From Streptomyces sp. ML-6 (lineage in GTDB: Bacteria; Actinomycetota; Actinomycetes; Streptomycetales; Streptomycetaceae), in the NCBI RefSeq assembly GCF_030116705.1, contig NZ_JAOTIK010000001.1:5980501-6044500 (forward strand): a stretch of DNA of 64,000 nt, given 5' to 3'. Positions 18,398-28,618 of the stretch are shown piece after piece (the first letter of the stretch is position 1; every line of letters starts with the position of its first letter). The notes under the pieces were generated by a model. The model was not told the origin of the DNA, did no database searches, and saw only the letters and a program-made list of their open reading frames with translations. Both the position numbers and the translations under genes were made by a program.

Positions 18398-19843
18398 ATG
18401 ACTTCCACCCACGCCTTCTGGCTCGCCGGCCGCCAGGCCACCGGTGAGGACAGCTTCGACGTCACCAACCCCTGGGACGGCCGTCTCGTCGGCACCGTCA
18501 GCGTGCCGACCGACGCCCAGGTCGAGGAGGCCGTCGCGGCCGCGCACGCCGTGCGCGAGGAGTTCGCCGCGACGCCGGCCCACGTCCGGGCCGCCGCGCT
18601 GGACCACGTCGTACGGCGCCTGGTGGAGCGCACCGAGGAGATCGCCCAGCTGATCTCGGCCGAGAACGGCAAGCCCATCAAGTGGGCCCGCGGCGAGGTC
18701 GGCCGCGCCGTCTCCGTGTTCCGGTTCGCCGCCGAGGAGGCCCGCCGCTTCAACGGCGGCGACGCCCAGCGCCTGGACACCGACGCCGGCGGCACCGGCC
18801 GCCTCGGCCTGACCCGACGCTTCCCGCGCGGCACGGTCCTCGGCATCGCGCCGTTCAACTTCCCGCTGAACCTGAGCGCCCACAAGGTGGCCCCGGCCAT
18901 CGCCGTCGGCGCCCCGATCATCCTGAAGCCCGCCCCGGCCACCCCGATCTCCTCGCTGATCCTGGGCGAGCTGCTGGCCGAGACCGACCTGCCGGCCGGT
19001 TCGTGGTCCGTGCTGACGGTCCCCAACGACCGGATGCCCGCCCTGGTCCAGGACGAGCGGCTGCCCGTCATCTCCTTCACCGGCTCCGGCCCGGTCGGCT
19101 ACTCGATCATGGAGTCGGTGCCGCGCAAGCACTGCACCCTGGAGCTCGGTGGCAACGCCGCCGCGGTCGTCCTCGGCGACTACGCCTCCGAGGAGGACCT
19201 GGACTGGGCCGCGACCCGCATCGCGACCTTCTCCAACTACCAGGGCGGCCAGTCCTGCATCTCGGTGCAGCGGGTCATCGTGGACGCCGCGGTCCACGAC
19301 CGGCTGCTCCCGAAGATCGTCGCCGCCGTCGAGGCCCAGGTCACCGGTGACCCGTCGGACCCCACCACCGAGGTCGGCCCGCTGGTCAGCGAGGACGCCG
19401 CCAAGCGCGTCGAGTCCTGGGTCGACGAGGCCGTGCAGGCCGGCGCCCAGCTGCTCACCGGCGGCAAGCGGGACGGCGCCACCTACGCGCCCACCGTGCT
19501 CACCGAGCTCCCGGACGGCGTCACCCTCTCCTGCGAGGAGGTCTTCGGACCGGTGCTGTCCGTGCAGAAGGTCAACGGCGAGGCCGAGGCGTTCGAGGCC
19601 GTCAACTCCTCCAAGTACGGCCTGCAGGCAGGGGTGTTCACGCACGACCTGCAGACCGCCTTCCGCGCCCACCGGGCCCTGGAGGTCGGCGGCGTGATCA
19701 TCGGCGACGTCCCCTCCTACCGCGCGGACCAGATGCCGTACGGCGGTGCCAAGCAGTCCGGCGTCGGCCGCGAGGGCGTCCGCTACGCCATGGACGACTA
19801 CACCTACGAGCGGGTGCTGGTCCTCACCGGCCTCGCCCTGTAG
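18398..19843 (+). CDS. Aldehyde dehydrogenase, probable succinate-semialdehyde dehydrogenase
   Basis: A 481-residue aldehyde dehydrogenase. It has the coenzyme segment GIAPFNFPLNL, SFTGSGPVGYS, the general-base glutamate in TLELGGNAA and the catalytic cysteine in GGQSCISVQR (Cys287), plus EEVFGPVLSV. The start ATG is at 18398, with GAAGGG 15 bases upstream. With gabT and the PucR gene nearby it would oxidise succinic semialdehyde to succinate. The family is certain, but other small aldehydes cannot be excluded. Confidence 0.88.
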   Translation: MTSTHAFWLAGRQATGEDSFDVTNPWDGRLVGTVSVPTDAQVEEAVAAAHAVREEFAATPAHVRAAALDHVVRRLVERTEEIAQLISAENGKPIKWARGEVGRAVSVFRFAAEEARRFNGGDAQRLDTDAGGTGRLGLTRRFPRGTVLGIAPFNFPLNLSAHKVAPAIAVGAPIILKPAPATPISSLILGELLAETDLPAGSWSVLTVPNDRMPALVQDERLPVISFTGSGPVGYSIMESVPRKHCTLELGGNAAAVVLGDYASEEDLDWAATRIATFSNYQGGQSCISVQRVIVDAAVHDRLLPKIVAAVEAQVTGDPSDPTTEVGPLVSEDAAKRVESWVDEAVQAGAQLLTGGKRDGATYAPTVLTELPDGVTLSCEEVFGPVLSVQKVNGEAEAFEAVNSSKYGLQAGVFTHDLQTAFRAHRALEVGGVIIGDVPSYRADQMPYGGAKQSGVGREGVRYAMDDYTYERVLVLTGLAL

Positions 19844-19912
19844 TCCACGATCGGCGGCGAGCCGATCCACCGACGTCGCCCGCGTCCGCCTGGACAGCAC
19901 GCGGGCGACCAC

Positions 19913-19953
19913 GGAACGGCCGGAGCCCACTGTGCGGGGGCTCCGGCCGTTCC
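19913..19953 (+). terminator. Terminator of the aldehyde dehydrogenase gene; remainder of gap 19844-20169
   Basis: GGAACGGCCGGAGCCC (19913-19928) pairs perfectly over 16 bp with GGGCTCCGGCCGTTCC (19938-19953); loop 9 nt. The rest of the 326-bp gap holds no gene I can support; the promoter of the acyl-CoA dehydrogenase gene presumably lies in 19960-20150, but no clear boxes stand out. Confidence 0.8.
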
Positions 19954-20169
19954 GGTCCTCTCCCGCTCCACCGTCCCGCCGCGGCCGCCACCGGGGGCGG
20001 GTCAGTGGAGTGGCCCCCGACCCGATCGGCGCCCGGGAGATGGCGGGCCCACCCGGAGTCGGATACATACGGACGAGTAGAGCCGGCCGGTGACGCGGAC
20101 GGGCGCACGGACGCGCCCCGCGCGCACCGGCCCCGTCCCCCATCCGCGAAGCGGCGAGGTGAGCTCCTC

Positions 20170-22137
20170 ATGTCCGCACCATCCGCATCATCCTCATCGT
20201 CGGCGTCGAAGGACGCGCCCGGCGTCACCGAACGCGAAGCGCGCCGGGTGGCCGAGGCGGCGCGCGAACAGGACTGGCACAAGCCCAGCTTCGCCAAGGA
20301 ACTGTTCCTCGGCCGCTTCCGGCTCGACCTGATCCACCCGCACCCGATGCCGCCCCCGGACGACGTCCGGCGAGGCGAGGCGTTCCTCGCCCGGCTGCGC
20401 GAGTTCTGCGAGACCCGGATCGACGGCGCCCGGATCGAGCGCGAGGCCCGCATCCCGGACGAGGTGATCAACGGCCTCAAGGAACTCGGCGCGCTCGGGA
20501 TGAAGATCGACCCGAAGTACGGCGGGCTCGGCCTGACCCAGGTGTACTACAACAAGGCCCTCGCCCTGGTCGGCTCCGCGAACCCGGCGATCGGCGCGCT
20601 GCTCTCCGCCCACCAGTCCATCGGCGTGCCCCAGCCGCTGAAACTCTTCGGCAGCCAGGAGCAGAAGGACACCTTCCTGCCCCGGCTGGCCCGCAGCGCC
20701 ATCTCGGCGTTCCTCCTCACCGAGCCGGACGTCGGCTCCGACCCGGCCCGGCTCGCCACCACGGCCGTCCCGGACGGACCCGACCACTACGTCCTGGACG
20801 GGGTGAAGCTCTGGACCACCAACGGCGTCGTCGCCGACCTGCTCGTCGTGATGGCCCGGGTACCGGAGTCGGAGGGCCACAAGGGCGGCATCACGGCCTT
20901 CGTCGTCGAGGCGGACTCCCCGGGCATCACCGTCGAGAACCGCAACGCCTTCATGGGCCTGCGCGGCCTGGAGAACGGCGTCACCCGCTTCCACCGGGTC
21001 CGAGTCCCCGCCGCGAACCGCATCGGCCCCGAGGGCGCCGGCCTGCGGATCGCCCTCACCACGCTCAACACCGGCCGGCTCTCCCTGCCCGCCATGTGCG
21101 TCGGCGCCGGCAAATGGTGCCTGCGGATCGCCCGCCAGTGGTCCTCGCGGCGCGAGCAGTGGGGCAGACCGGTCGCCCGGCACGAGGCGGTCGGCGCCAA
21201 GATCTCCTTCATCGCCGCGACCACCTTCGCGCTCGAAGCGGTGGTGGACCTCGCCTCCCAGATGGCGGACGAGGACCGCAACGACATCCGCATCGAGGCG
21301 GCCCTCGCCAAGCTGTACGGCTCCGAGATGGGCTGCCTGATGGCCGACGAACTGGTCCAGATCCGGGGCGGACGCGGCTTCGAGACCGCCGACTCCCTCG
21401 CCGCCCGCGGCGAACGGGCCGTACCCGCCGAGCAGTTGCTGCGCGACCTGCGGATCAACCGGATCTTCGAGGGCTCGACCGAGATCATGCACCTGCTGAT
21501 CGCCCGGGAGGCCGTCGACGCCCACCTGAAGGTCGCCGGGGACATCATCGACCCCGACAAACCCCTCTCGGCGAAGGCACGGGCCGGAGCGAACGCGGCC
21601 GGCTTCTACGCCCGCTGGCTGCCGGGCCTCGTCACCGGACCCGGCCAACTCCCGGGCACGTACGCCGAGTTCAACCCGGCCGGTCACCCGGACCTGTCCG
21701 CCCACCTGCGCTATGTGGAACGCTCCGCCCGCAAGCTGGCCCGCTCCACCTTCTACGCCATGTCGCGCTGGCAGGGCCGGATGGAGACCAAACAGGGCTT
21801 CCTCGGCCGGATCGTCGACATCGGCGCGGAACTCTTCGCGATGAGCGCCGCGTGCGTCCGCGCCGAACTGCTGCGCTCCTCGGGCGAACACGGCCGCGAG
21901 GCGTACCGGCTGGCCGACGTGTTCTGCCACCAGTCCCGCGTCCGGACCGAGGAGCTCTTCACCCGCCTGTGGTCCAACACCGACGACCTCGACCGGCGCC
22001 TGGTCGACGGCGTCCTGTCCGGTGCGTACACCTGGCTGGAGGAAGGCGTCGTCGACCCCAGCGGCGAAGGACCCTGGATCGCCGACACCGCCCCGGGGCC
22101 GAGCGTCCGGGACGACGTCCGCCGCACCATCCGCTGA
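20170..22137 (+). CDS. Acyl-CoA dehydrogenase family protein
   Basis: A 655-residue FAD-dependent acyl-CoA dehydrogenase, longer than the usual ~380-400. The family N-terminal helical domain starts near residue 75, followed by LLTEPDVGSDPARLATTA (FAD/substrate contact), LRGLENGVTRFHRVRVPAANR, and a C-terminal helical domain with QIRGGRGFETADSLAARGE and RINRIFEGSTEIMHLLIARE. About 150 extra C-terminal residues resemble the tail of long-chain or multi-domain homologues. The start at 20170 has GAGGTGAG upstream. It introduces the alpha-beta double bond in fatty acyl-CoA oxidation; the chain-length preference is not readable. It ends in its own terminator. Confidence 0.9.
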   Translation: MSAPSASSSSSASKDAPGVTEREARRVAEAAREQDWHKPSFAKELFLGRFRLDLIHPHPMPPPDDVRRGEAFLARLREFCETRIDGARIEREARIPDEVINGLKELGALGMKIDPKYGGLGLTQVYYNKALALVGSANPAIGALLSAHQSIGVPQPLKLFGSQEQKDTFLPRLARSAISAFLLTEPDVGSDPARLATTAVPDGPDHYVLDGVKLWTTNGVVADLLVVMARVPESEGHKGGITAFVVEADSPGITVENRNAFMGLRGLENGVTRFHRVRVPAANRIGPEGAGLRIALTTLNTGRLSLPAMCVGAGKWCLRIARQWSSRREQWGRPVARHEAVGAKISFIAATTFALEAVVDLASQMADEDRNDIRIEAALAKLYGSEMGCLMADELVQIRGGRGFETADSLAARGERAVPAEQLLRDLRINRIFEGSTEIMHLLIAREAVDAHLKVAGDIIDPDKPLSAKARAGANAAGFYARWLPGLVTGPGQLPGTYAEFNPAGHPDLSAHLRYVERSARKLARSTFYAMSRWQGRMETKQGFLGRIVDIGAELFAMSAACVRAELLRSSGEHGREAYRLADVFCHQSRVRTEELFTRLWSNTDDLDRRLVDGVLSGAYTWLEEGVVDPSGEGPWIADTAPGPSVRDDVRRTIR

Positions 22138-22148
22138 ACCCGCCCGCC

Positions 22149-22185
22149 GTACGGGGCCCGTCCACGCACCGGACGGGCCCCGTAC
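22149..22185 (+). terminator. Terminator after the acyl-CoA dehydrogenase gene
   Basis: GTACGGGGCCCGTCC (22149-22163) pairs perfectly over 15 bp with GGACGGGCCCCGTAC (22171-22185); loop 7 nt. It is followed 31 bp later by the aroA start. Confidence 0.8.
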
Positions 22186-22216
22186 GGGCGCGCACGGTGC
22201 GGCAGGATGGCCGACC

Positions 22217-23458
22217 GTGACCGTCATTCACCTCCCCGGCTCCAAGTCCGTCACCGCGCGCGCCCTCTTCCTGGCCGCCGCCGCGGACGGCACCAGCACC
22301 CTCGTACGGCCCCTGCGCTCGGACGACACCGAGGGCTTCGCCGAAGGGCTCACCCGCCTCGGCTACCGGATCACGCAGGAGGCGGACCGCTGGCACGTCG
22401 AGGGCCGCCCGGCCGGCCCCGCCGTCACCGACGCCGACGTCCACTGCCGCGACGGCGCCACCACGGCCCGCTTCCTGCCCACCCTCGCCGCCGCCGCGGC
22501 CCGCGGCAGCTACCGCTTCGACGCCTCCGCCCAGATGCGCCGCCGCCCCCTCGCCCCGCTCACCGGGGCGTTGCGCGCACTCGGCGTCGACCTGCGCCAC
22601 GGCGGGGCCGAGGGACACCACCCGCTGCGGATCGAGGCACACGGCATCGAGGGCGGCGAAATCACCCTGGACGCGGGGGAGTCCTCGCAGTACCTCACCG
22701 CGCTGCTGATGCTCGGCCCGCTGACCGGGAACGGGCTGCGGATCACCGTCACCGACCTGGTCTCCGCCCCGTATGTCGAGATCACCCTCGCGATGATGCG
22801 CGCCTTCGGCGTCGAGGTCGTCCGGGACGGCGACGTCTTCACCGTGCCGCCCGGCGGCTACCGGGCCACCACGTACACCGTCGAACCCGACGCCTCCACC
22901 GCCAGTTACTTCTTCGCCGCGGCGGCCCTCACCGGCCGCGAGGTCACCGTCCCCGGACTCGGAACCGACGCGCTCCAGGGCGACCTGCGGTTCGTCGACG
23001 TGCTGCGCCGCATGGGCGCCGAGGTGCGCGTCACGAAGGATTCCACCACCGTCCGCTCCGAGGGCAGGCTCTCGGGCGTCACGGTCAACATGCGCGACAT
23101 CTCCGACACCATGCCGACCCTGGCCGCACTCGCCCCCTTCGCCTCGGGACCGGTGCGCATCGAGGACGTGGGCAACACCCGGGTGAAGGAGTGCGACCGG
23201 CTGGAGGCCTGCGCCCAGAACCTCCGGCGGATGGACATCACGGTCGAGACCGGCCCGGACTGGATCGAGATCCGGCCGGGCACCCCCCGCCCCACCGAGA
23301 TCGCCACCCACGGCGACCACCGCATCGTCATGTCGTTCGCCGTCGCCGGACTGCGGGTGCCGGGCATCACGTTCGACGACCCCGGATGCGTCCGGAAGAC
23401 GTTCCCGGGGTTCCACGAGGCCTTCGCCGAGTTCGTCGGACTCATGAACCACCGATGA
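22217..23458 (+). CDS. aroA: 3-phosphoshikimate 1-carboxyvinyltransferase (EPSP synthase)
   Basis: A 413-residue EPSP synthase-family enzyme that would transfer enolpyruvyl from PEP to shikimate-3-phosphate. Visible motifs are LPGSKSVTARALFLAAAA (PEP/S3P loop, residues 6-23), CRDGATTARFLPTLAAAAAR in the position of the GNAGTA block, NTRVKECDRLEA (family: RxKESDR, here Cys for Ser) and THGDHRIVMSFAVAGL. The GTG at 22217 is the only in-frame start before the first motif. It stands away from other aro genes, between an acyl-CoA dehydrogenase and dxr, so it may be the only copy or a second copy; the window cannot say. Confidence 0.88.
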   Translation: MTVIHLPGSKSVTARALFLAAAADGTSTLVRPLRSDDTEGFAEGLTRLGYRITQEADRWHVEGRPAGPAVTDADVHCRDGATTARFLPTLAAAAARGSYRFDASAQMRRRPLAPLTGALRALGVDLRHGGAEGHHPLRIEAHGIEGGEITLDAGESSQYLTALLMLGPLTGNGLRITVTDLVSAPYVEITLAMMRAFGVEVVRDGDVFTVPPGGYRATTYTVEPDASTASYFFAAAALTGREVTVPGLGTDALQGDLRFVDVLRRMGAEVRVTKDSTTVRSEGRLSGVTVNMRDISDTMPTLAALAPFASGPVRIEDVGNTRVKECDRLEACAQNLRRMDITVETGPDWIEIRPGTPRPTEIATHGDHRIVMSFAVAGLRVPGITFDDPGCVRKTFPGFHEAFAEFVGLMNHR

Positions 23459-23608
23459 CCGTCCCCCGGTCCCGGCGGGCCGAGCGGCCGGATGACCGTG
23501 AACGTCCCGGTACGGGAGGCCCCGTGCGGTCACCGCCCGGCGGGGCCGGGACCGGGCGACCGGGACGCACTGTCCACGCCCGCCGAGGATGCGGCAAGAA
23601 TGGGGGGC

Positions 23609-24862
23609 ATGAGCGACAGCCCTGCCCCCCTCGCCGACCCGCACCTCGTCTTCGACGTAGCGGAAGGCCGCCGGGATCTCGTCATCCTCGGCTCCACCGG
23701 TTCCATCGGCACCCAGGCCATCGACCTGGTGCTGCGCAACCCCGACCGCTTCCGCGTCACCGGACTCTCCGCCGCCGGCGGGCGGGTCGCCCTCCTCGCG
23801 GAGCAGGCGCGGCAACTGCGGGTGCGCACCGTGGCCGTCGCCGACGCGGACGCCGTACCGGCCCTCCGCGACGCACTGCGCGAGCAGTACGGGCCGGGCG
23901 AACCGCTCCCCGAGATCCTGGCGGGCCCCGAGGCCGCCGCCCAGCTCGCCGCGAGCGACTGCCACACCGTGCTCAACGGCATCACCGGCTCGATCGGGCT
24001 CGCCCCCACCCTCGCCGCGCTGGAAGCCGGCCGCACCCTCGCCCTGGCCAACAAGGAGTCGCTGATCGTCGGCGGCCCCCTGGTCAAGGCACTGGCGAAG
24101 CCCGGACAGATCATCCCGGTCGACTCCGAGCACGCCGCGCTCTTCCAGGCCCTGCGCGCCGGCACCCGCGCCGACGTCCGCAAGCTCGTCGTCACCGCGT
24201 CCGGCGGCCCCTTCCGCGGCCGGACCCGGGACGAACTGGCCGACGTCACCCGCGAACAGGCCCTCGCTCACCCGACCTGGGCCATGGGACCGGTCATCAC
24301 GATCAACTCCGCCACCCTCGTCAACAAGGGGCTGGAGGTCATCGAGGCCCACCTCCTCTACGACATCCCGTTCGACCGGATCGAGGTCGTCGTCCACCCC
24401 CAGTCGTACGTCCACTCCATGGTGGAGTTCACCGACGGCTCCACCCTCGCCCAGGCCACGCCCCCCGACATGTGCGGCCCGATCGCCATCGGTCTCGGCT
24501 GGCCCTCCCGGATCCCGGACGCCGCCCCCGCCTTCGACTGGTCGAAGGCGTCCACGTGGGAGTTCTTCCCCCTGGACGACGAGGCCTTCCCCTCCGTGGG
24601 ACTGGCCAGGCACGTCGGCACGCTCGGCGCCACCGCCCCGGCCGTCTTCAACGCCGCGAACGAGGAATGCGTCGATGCCTTTCTCGCGGGACGGCTGCCG
24701 TTCAACGGAATCATCGATACGGTCACGGCGGTGGTGGCCGAACACGGCACCCCCGCCACGGGAACTTCGCTCACGGTCGCAGACGTCCTCGAAGCGGAGA
24801 CCTGGGCCCGCGTCCGGGCCCGTGAACTCTCGGCGAAAGCGACAGTGGAGGCGCGCGCATGA
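23609..24862 (+). CDS. dxr: 1-deoxy-D-xylulose-5-phosphate reductoisomerase
   Basis: A 417-residue DXP reductoisomerase (IspC), the first committed step of the MEP isoprenoid pathway (DXP + NADPH to MEP). The NADPH-binding loop [11 protein letters not shown] (about residues 26-36), [12 protein letters not shown] and the metal/substrate block [11 protein letters not shown], followed by TASGGPFR, are all present. The ATG at 23609 is preferred over one three codons upstream; both have G-rich leaders. Its stop overlaps the start of the protease gene (ATGA). Confidence 0.95.
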   Translation: MSDSPAPLADPHLVFDVAEGRRDLVILGSTGSIGTQAIDLVLRNPDRFRVTGLSAAGGRVALLAEQARQLRVRTVAVADADAVPALRDALREQYGPGEPLPEILAGPEAAAQLAASDCHTVLNGITGSIGLAPTLAALEAGRTLALANKESLIVGGPLVKALAKPGQIIPVDSEHAALFQALRAGTRADVRKLVVTASGGPFRGRTRDELADVTREQALAHPTWAMGPVITINSATLVNKGLEVIEAHLLYDIPFDRIEVVVHPQSYVHSMVEFTDGSTLAQATPPDMCGPIAIGLGWPSRIPDAAPAFDWSKASTWEFFPLDDEAFPSVGLARHVGTLGATAPAVFNAANEECVDAFLAGRLPFNGIIDTVTAVVAEHGTPATGTSLTVADVLEAETWARVRARELSAKATVEARA

Positions 24863-26169
24863 GCATGACGACGGTCCTGTTGACGATTCTGGGCATCGCC
24901 GTCTTCGTCGTCGGTCTGCTGTTCTCGATCGCGTGGCACGAACTCGGGCACCTGTCGACCGCGAAACTCTTCGGCATCCGCGTCCCCCAGTACATGGTCG
25001 GTTTCGGACCGACGATCTGGTCCCGGAAGAAGGGCGACACCGAGTACGGCATCAAGGCCATCCCGGCCGGCGGCTACATCCGCATGATCGGCATGTTCCC
25101 GCCGGGCGAGGACGGGCGCCTGGAGGCACGCTCCACGTCGCCGTGGCGCGGCATGATCGAGGACGCCAGGTCCGCCGCCTACGAAGAACTCGAACCCGGT
25201 GACGAGAAGCGCCTCTTCTATACGCGCAAGCCGTGGAAGCGCGTCATCGTGATGTTCGCCGGACCGTTCATGAACCTGGTCCTCGCCGTCGCGATCTTCC
25301 TCGGCGTGGCGATGACCTTCGGCTTCCAGACCCAGACCACCGAGGTGGCGGGCGTCCAGAAGTGCGTGATCGCCCAGAGCGAGAACCGCGACACCTGCAA
25401 GAAGTCCGACCCGGTCTCGCCCGCGAAGGCGGCGGGACTGGAGGAGGGCGACAAGATCGTCGCCTTCAACGGCCAGAAGGTCGACGACTGGGACACGCTC
25501 TCCGGCAGGATCCGCGACACCATCGGCCCCGCCACCATCACCGTCCTGCGCGACGGCCAGGAGAAGACCCTCCACGCCGTGCTCAAGGAGAACGCGGTGG
25601 CGAAGAAGGACTCCAGGGGCGAGGTGATCCCCGACGAGTACGTGAAGGCCGGCTACCTCGGCTTCGCCGCCCAGACAGAGATCGTCCCGCTCTCCTTCGG
25701 CGACTCGGTGGTCCGCATGGGAGACATGATCGAGAACGGCGTCGACTCGATCATCGCCCTCCCCTCCAAGATCCCGGGCCTGTGGGACGCCGCCTTCGGC
25801 GACGGCGAACGGGCGGCGGACTCCCCGGTCGGCGTGGTCGGCGCGGCCAGGATCGGCGGCGAGGTGATGACGCTGGACGTACCGGCGCAGAACCAGATCG
25901 CGATGATGCTGTTCCTGCTGGCCGGTTTCAACCTCTCACTGTTCCTCTTCAACATGCTGCCCCTGCTGCCGCTCGACGGCGGGCACATCGCCGGGGCGCT
26001 CTGGGAATCCCTGCGCCGCAACGTGGCCAGGGTCTTCCGGCGACCCGACCCGGGCCCGTTCGACGTGGCCAGGCTGATGCCGGTCGCCTATGTCGTCGCC
26101 GGCGTCTTCATCTGCTTCACGCTGCTGGTGCTGGTGGCCGACATCGTGAACCCGGTCAAGATCTCCTGA
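24859..26169 (+). CDS. Site-2 intramembrane zinc metalloprotease (RseP/RIP1-like)
   Basis: A 436-residue membrane protease. The first helix carries the zinc motif HELGH ([16 protein letters not shown], about residues 22-37), a PDZ domain follows (about 170-240, [20 protein letters not shown]), and the C-terminal membrane core holds [18 protein letters not shown], the second metal-ligand motif. Its homologues cut anti-sigma factors and other membrane proteins within the membrane. It overlaps dxr by four bases, so the two are co-transcribed and probably coupled, as is common in actinobacteria. A hairpin follows it. Confidence 0.94.
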   Translation: MSMTTVLLTILGIAVFVVGLLFSIAWHELGHLSTAKLFGIRVPQYMVGFGPTIWSRKKGDTEYGIKAIPAGGYIRMIGMFPPGEDGRLEARSTSPWRGMIEDARSAAYEELEPGDEKRLFYTRKPWKRVIVMFAGPFMNLVLAVAIFLGVAMTFGFQTQTTEVAGVQKCVIAQSENRDTCKKSDPVSPAKAAGLEEGDKIVAFNGQKVDDWDTLSGRIRDTIGPATITVLRDGQEKTLHAVLKENAVAKKDSRGEVIPDEYVKAGYLGFAAQTEIVPLSFGDSVVRMGDMIENGVDSIIALPSKIPGLWDAAFGDGERAADSPVGVVGAARIGGEVMTLDVPAQNQIAMMLFLLAGFNLSLFLFNMLPLLPLDGGHIAGALWESLRRNVARVFRRPDPGPFDVARLMPVAYVVAGVFICFTLLVLVADIVNPVKIS

Positions 26170-26198
26170 TCCACCACCCGTTCCGTGTACGGCGGGTG

Positions 26199-26229
26199 AC
26201 GGCCCGGCACACAGCGTGTGCCGGGCCGT
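26199..26229 (+). terminator. Hairpin between the site-2 protease gene and ispG
   Basis: ACGGCCCGGCACAC (26199-26212) pairs perfectly over 14 bp with GTGTGCCGGGCCGT (26216-26229), loop AGC. It implies that ispG has at least one promoter of its own in 26230-26349. Confidence 0.75.
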
Positions 26230-26349
26230 TCCCTTCGTGCCGCGCCCCCGGGGCAGGGTGTGCTCGGGGCCGCCGCCGGTGCCGTAACCTCGAAGGCCGG
26301 AGCCCGCCGATCTCGGGACCTCGATCCACACCTTGGGGATGCTCAGCGC

Positions 26350-27504
26350 ATGACTGCGATTTCTCTCGGAATTCCGTCCGTTCCGACCAAGCTCGCCGAC
26401 CGGAGGGTCAGCCGCAAGATCCAGGTCGGGTCGGTTGCGGTGGGCGGGGACGCGCCGGTGTCGGTGCAGTCGATGACCACGACGCGCACCTCCGACGTCG
26501 GTGCGACGCTGCAGCAGATCGCGGAGCTGACGGCGTCGGGCTGTCAGATCGTGCGGGTGGCGTGTCCGACGCAGGACGACGCGGACGCGCTGGCGACGAT
26601 CGCGAGGAAGTCGCAGATCCCGGTGATCGCGGACATCCACTTCCAGCCGAAGTACGTCTTCGCGGCGATCGACGCGGGCTGCGCGGCGGTGCGGGTGAAC
26701 CCCGGGAACATCAAGCAGTTCGACGACAAGGTCAAGGAGATCGCGCGGGCGGCCGGGGAGGCCGGCACGCCGATCCGGATCGGCGTCAACGCGGGCTCGC
26801 TGGACGCGCGGCTGCTGGCGAAGTACGGCAAGGCGACCCCCGAGGCGCTGGTGGAGTCGGCGCTGTGGGAGGCGTCGCTGTTCGAGGAGCACGGCTTCCG
26901 CGACATCAAGATCTCCGTCAAGCACAACGACCCGGTCGTGATGGTCAACGCCTACCGGCAGCTCGCCGCCCGCTGCGACTACCCCCTGCACCTGGGCGTG
27001 ACGGAGGCCGGGCCGGCCTTCCAGGGCACGATCAAGTCGGCGGTGGCCTTCGGCGCGCTGCTGTCGGAGGGCATCGGGGACACCATCCGGGTCTCGCTGT
27101 CCGCCCCGCCGGCCGAGGAGGTCAAGGTCGGCATCCAGATCCTGGAATCGCTGAACCTGCGCCAGCGGCGGCTGGAGATCGTCTCGTGCCCGTCGTGCGG
27201 GCGGGCCCAGGTGGACGTGTACAAGCTGGCCGACCAGGTGACGGCGGGTCTGGAGGGCATGGAGGTCCCGCTGCGGGTGGCCGTGATGGGCTGCGTCGTC
27301 AACGGTCCGGGCGAGGCCCGCGAGGCGGACCTCGGGGTGGCCTCGGGCAACGGCAAGGGACAGATCTTCGTGAAGGGCGAGGTCATCAAGACCGTGCCCG
27401 AGTCGAAGATCGTCGAGACACTGATCGAAGAAGCCCTGAAGATCGCCGAACAGATGGAGAAGGACGGCATCGCCTCGGGCGAGCCCGAGGTCTCCGTCAG
27501 CTGA
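26350..27504 (+). CDS. ispG: 4-hydroxy-3-methylbut-2-en-1-yl diphosphate synthase
   Basis: A 384-residue IspG/GcpE protein, the [4Fe-4S] enzyme converting MEcPP to HMBPP in the MEP pathway. The TIM-barrel part has [12 protein letters not shown] and [12 protein letters not shown]; the C-terminal cluster domain holds the cysteines in [10 protein letters not shown] and [12 protein letters not shown]. The length is normal. Pathway partner dxr lies 1.5 kb upstream across the protease gene. The ATG at 26350 has only a weak upstream purine stretch. Confidence 0.95.
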   Translation: MTAISLGIPSVPTKLADRRVSRKIQVGSVAVGGDAPVSVQSMTTTRTSDVGATLQQIAELTASGCQIVRVACPTQDDADALATIARKSQIPVIADIHFQPKYVFAAIDAGCAAVRVNPGNIKQFDDKVKEIARAAGEAGTPIRIGVNAGSLDARLLAKYGKATPEALVESALWEASLFEEHGFRDIKISVKHNDPVVMVNAYRQLAARCDYPLHLGVTEAGPAFQGTIKSAVAFGALLSEGIGDTIRVSLSAPPAEEVKVGIQILESLNLRQRRLEIVSCPSCGRAQVDVYKLADQVTAGLEGMEVPLRVAVMGCVVNGPGEAREADLGVASGNGKGQIFVKGEVIKTVPESKIVETLIEEALKIAEQMEKDGIASGEPEVSVS

Positions 27505-27542
27505 ACCGGCCTCCGGCCCCGGCCGGACCGCACGACGACACC

Positions 27543-27583
27543 ACGGCGCCCCGCCGGACGACCCCCGTCCGGCGGGGCGCCGT
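27543..27583 (+). terminator. Terminator of ispG
   Basis: ACGGCGCCCCGCCGGAC (27543-27559) and GTCCGGCGGGGCGCCGT (27567-27583) form a perfect 17-bp stem with a 7-nt loop. Confidence 0.85.
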
Positions 27584-27719
27584 CATGAGTGACCGCACCG
27601 GGCACCGCCGTGAGCGACCTCACGGTGCGCCCGGAAAGCCGATCACGAGCACGAGCGGCGCAGATGAGCCTCTTTGGGTACAGTGCGGAAATCAGCAGAC
27701 CATATGGTGAGGCCCCCTC

Positions 27720-28565
27720 GTGTTGACGCAGACCACCACCCGGGTCCTCGAACCCAGCGACCTCGGTGCCGCTCTGGCCGTCCTGGAGAGCGAGCCCGTC
27801 GCCAACGCCTTCGTGACGTCCCGGGTCCAGATCGCGGGTCTCGACCCCTGGCGCCTGGGCGGCGAGATGTGGGGCTGGTACGCCGACGGACAGCTGCGCT
27901 CGCTCTGCTACTCGGGCGCCAACCTCGTCCCCATCTGCGCCGGACCCGAGGCCGTCCGGGCCTTCGCCGACCGGGCCCGCCGGGCCGGCCGCCGCTGCTC
28001 CTCCATCGTCGGCCCCGCGGAACCCACCGCCCAGCTGTGGCGGTTGCTCGAACCCGGCTGGGGCCCGGCCCGCGAGGTCCGCGCCAACCAGCCGCTGATG
28101 GTCACCGAGAGCCCCTCCACCGAGGTCGCCCCCGACCCCCTCGTCCGCCGCATCCGCAAGGACGAGATGGACGTCCTGATGCCCGCCTGCATCGCGATGT
28201 TCACCGAGGAGGTCGGCATCTCCCCGCTCGCGGGCGACGGCGGACTCCTCTACCAGGCACGCGTCGCCGAACTCATCGGCTCCGGACGCTCCTTCGCCCG
28301 CATCGAGGACGGCAAGGTCGTCTTCAAGGCCGAGATCGGCGCGGCCACCCCGCAGGCCTGCCAGATCCAGGGCGTCTGGGTCGCCCCCGAACACCGCGGC
28401 AAGGGCCTCTCCGAAACCGGCATGGCGGCCGTCCTGCGCTACGCCCTGGCCGACGTCGCCCCCGTCGTCAGCCTCTACGTGAACGACTACAACACCCCCG
28501 CCCGCCGCGCGTACGCCAAGGTCGGCTTCCGCGAGACCGGCGCGTTCATGAGCGTGCTGTTCTGA
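27720..28565 (+). CDS. GNAT family N-acetyltransferase
   Basis: A 281-residue protein with a GNAT fold in its C-terminal half: GVWVAPEHRGKGLSETGMAA (about residues 218-237) is the acetyl-CoA pyrophosphate-binding motif, followed by VSLYVNDYNTPARRAYAKVG. The N-terminal ~130 residues form a second, diverged domain of the type seen in two-domain GNAT proteins. The GTG at 27720 has GGTGAGG eight bases upstream. The acceptor is unknown. Confidence 0.88.
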   Translation: MLTQTTTRVLEPSDLGAALAVLESEPVANAFVTSRVQIAGLDPWRLGGEMWGWYADGQLRSLCYSGANLVPICAGPEAVRAFADRARRAGRRCSSIVGPAEPTAQLWRLLEPGWGPAREVRANQPLMVTESPSTEVAPDPLVRRIRKDEMDVLMPACIAMFTEEVGISPLAGDGGLLYQARVAELIGSGRSFARIEDGKVVFKAEIGAATPQACQIQGVWVAPEHRGKGLSETGMAAVLRYALADVAPVVSLYVNDYNTPARRAYAKVGFRETGAFMSVLF

Positions 28566-28618
28566 CCGGCCCCGCCGCCCCGTACCGCACACCCCGCCCG
28601 GGCCAGTAGGGTCGGCCC

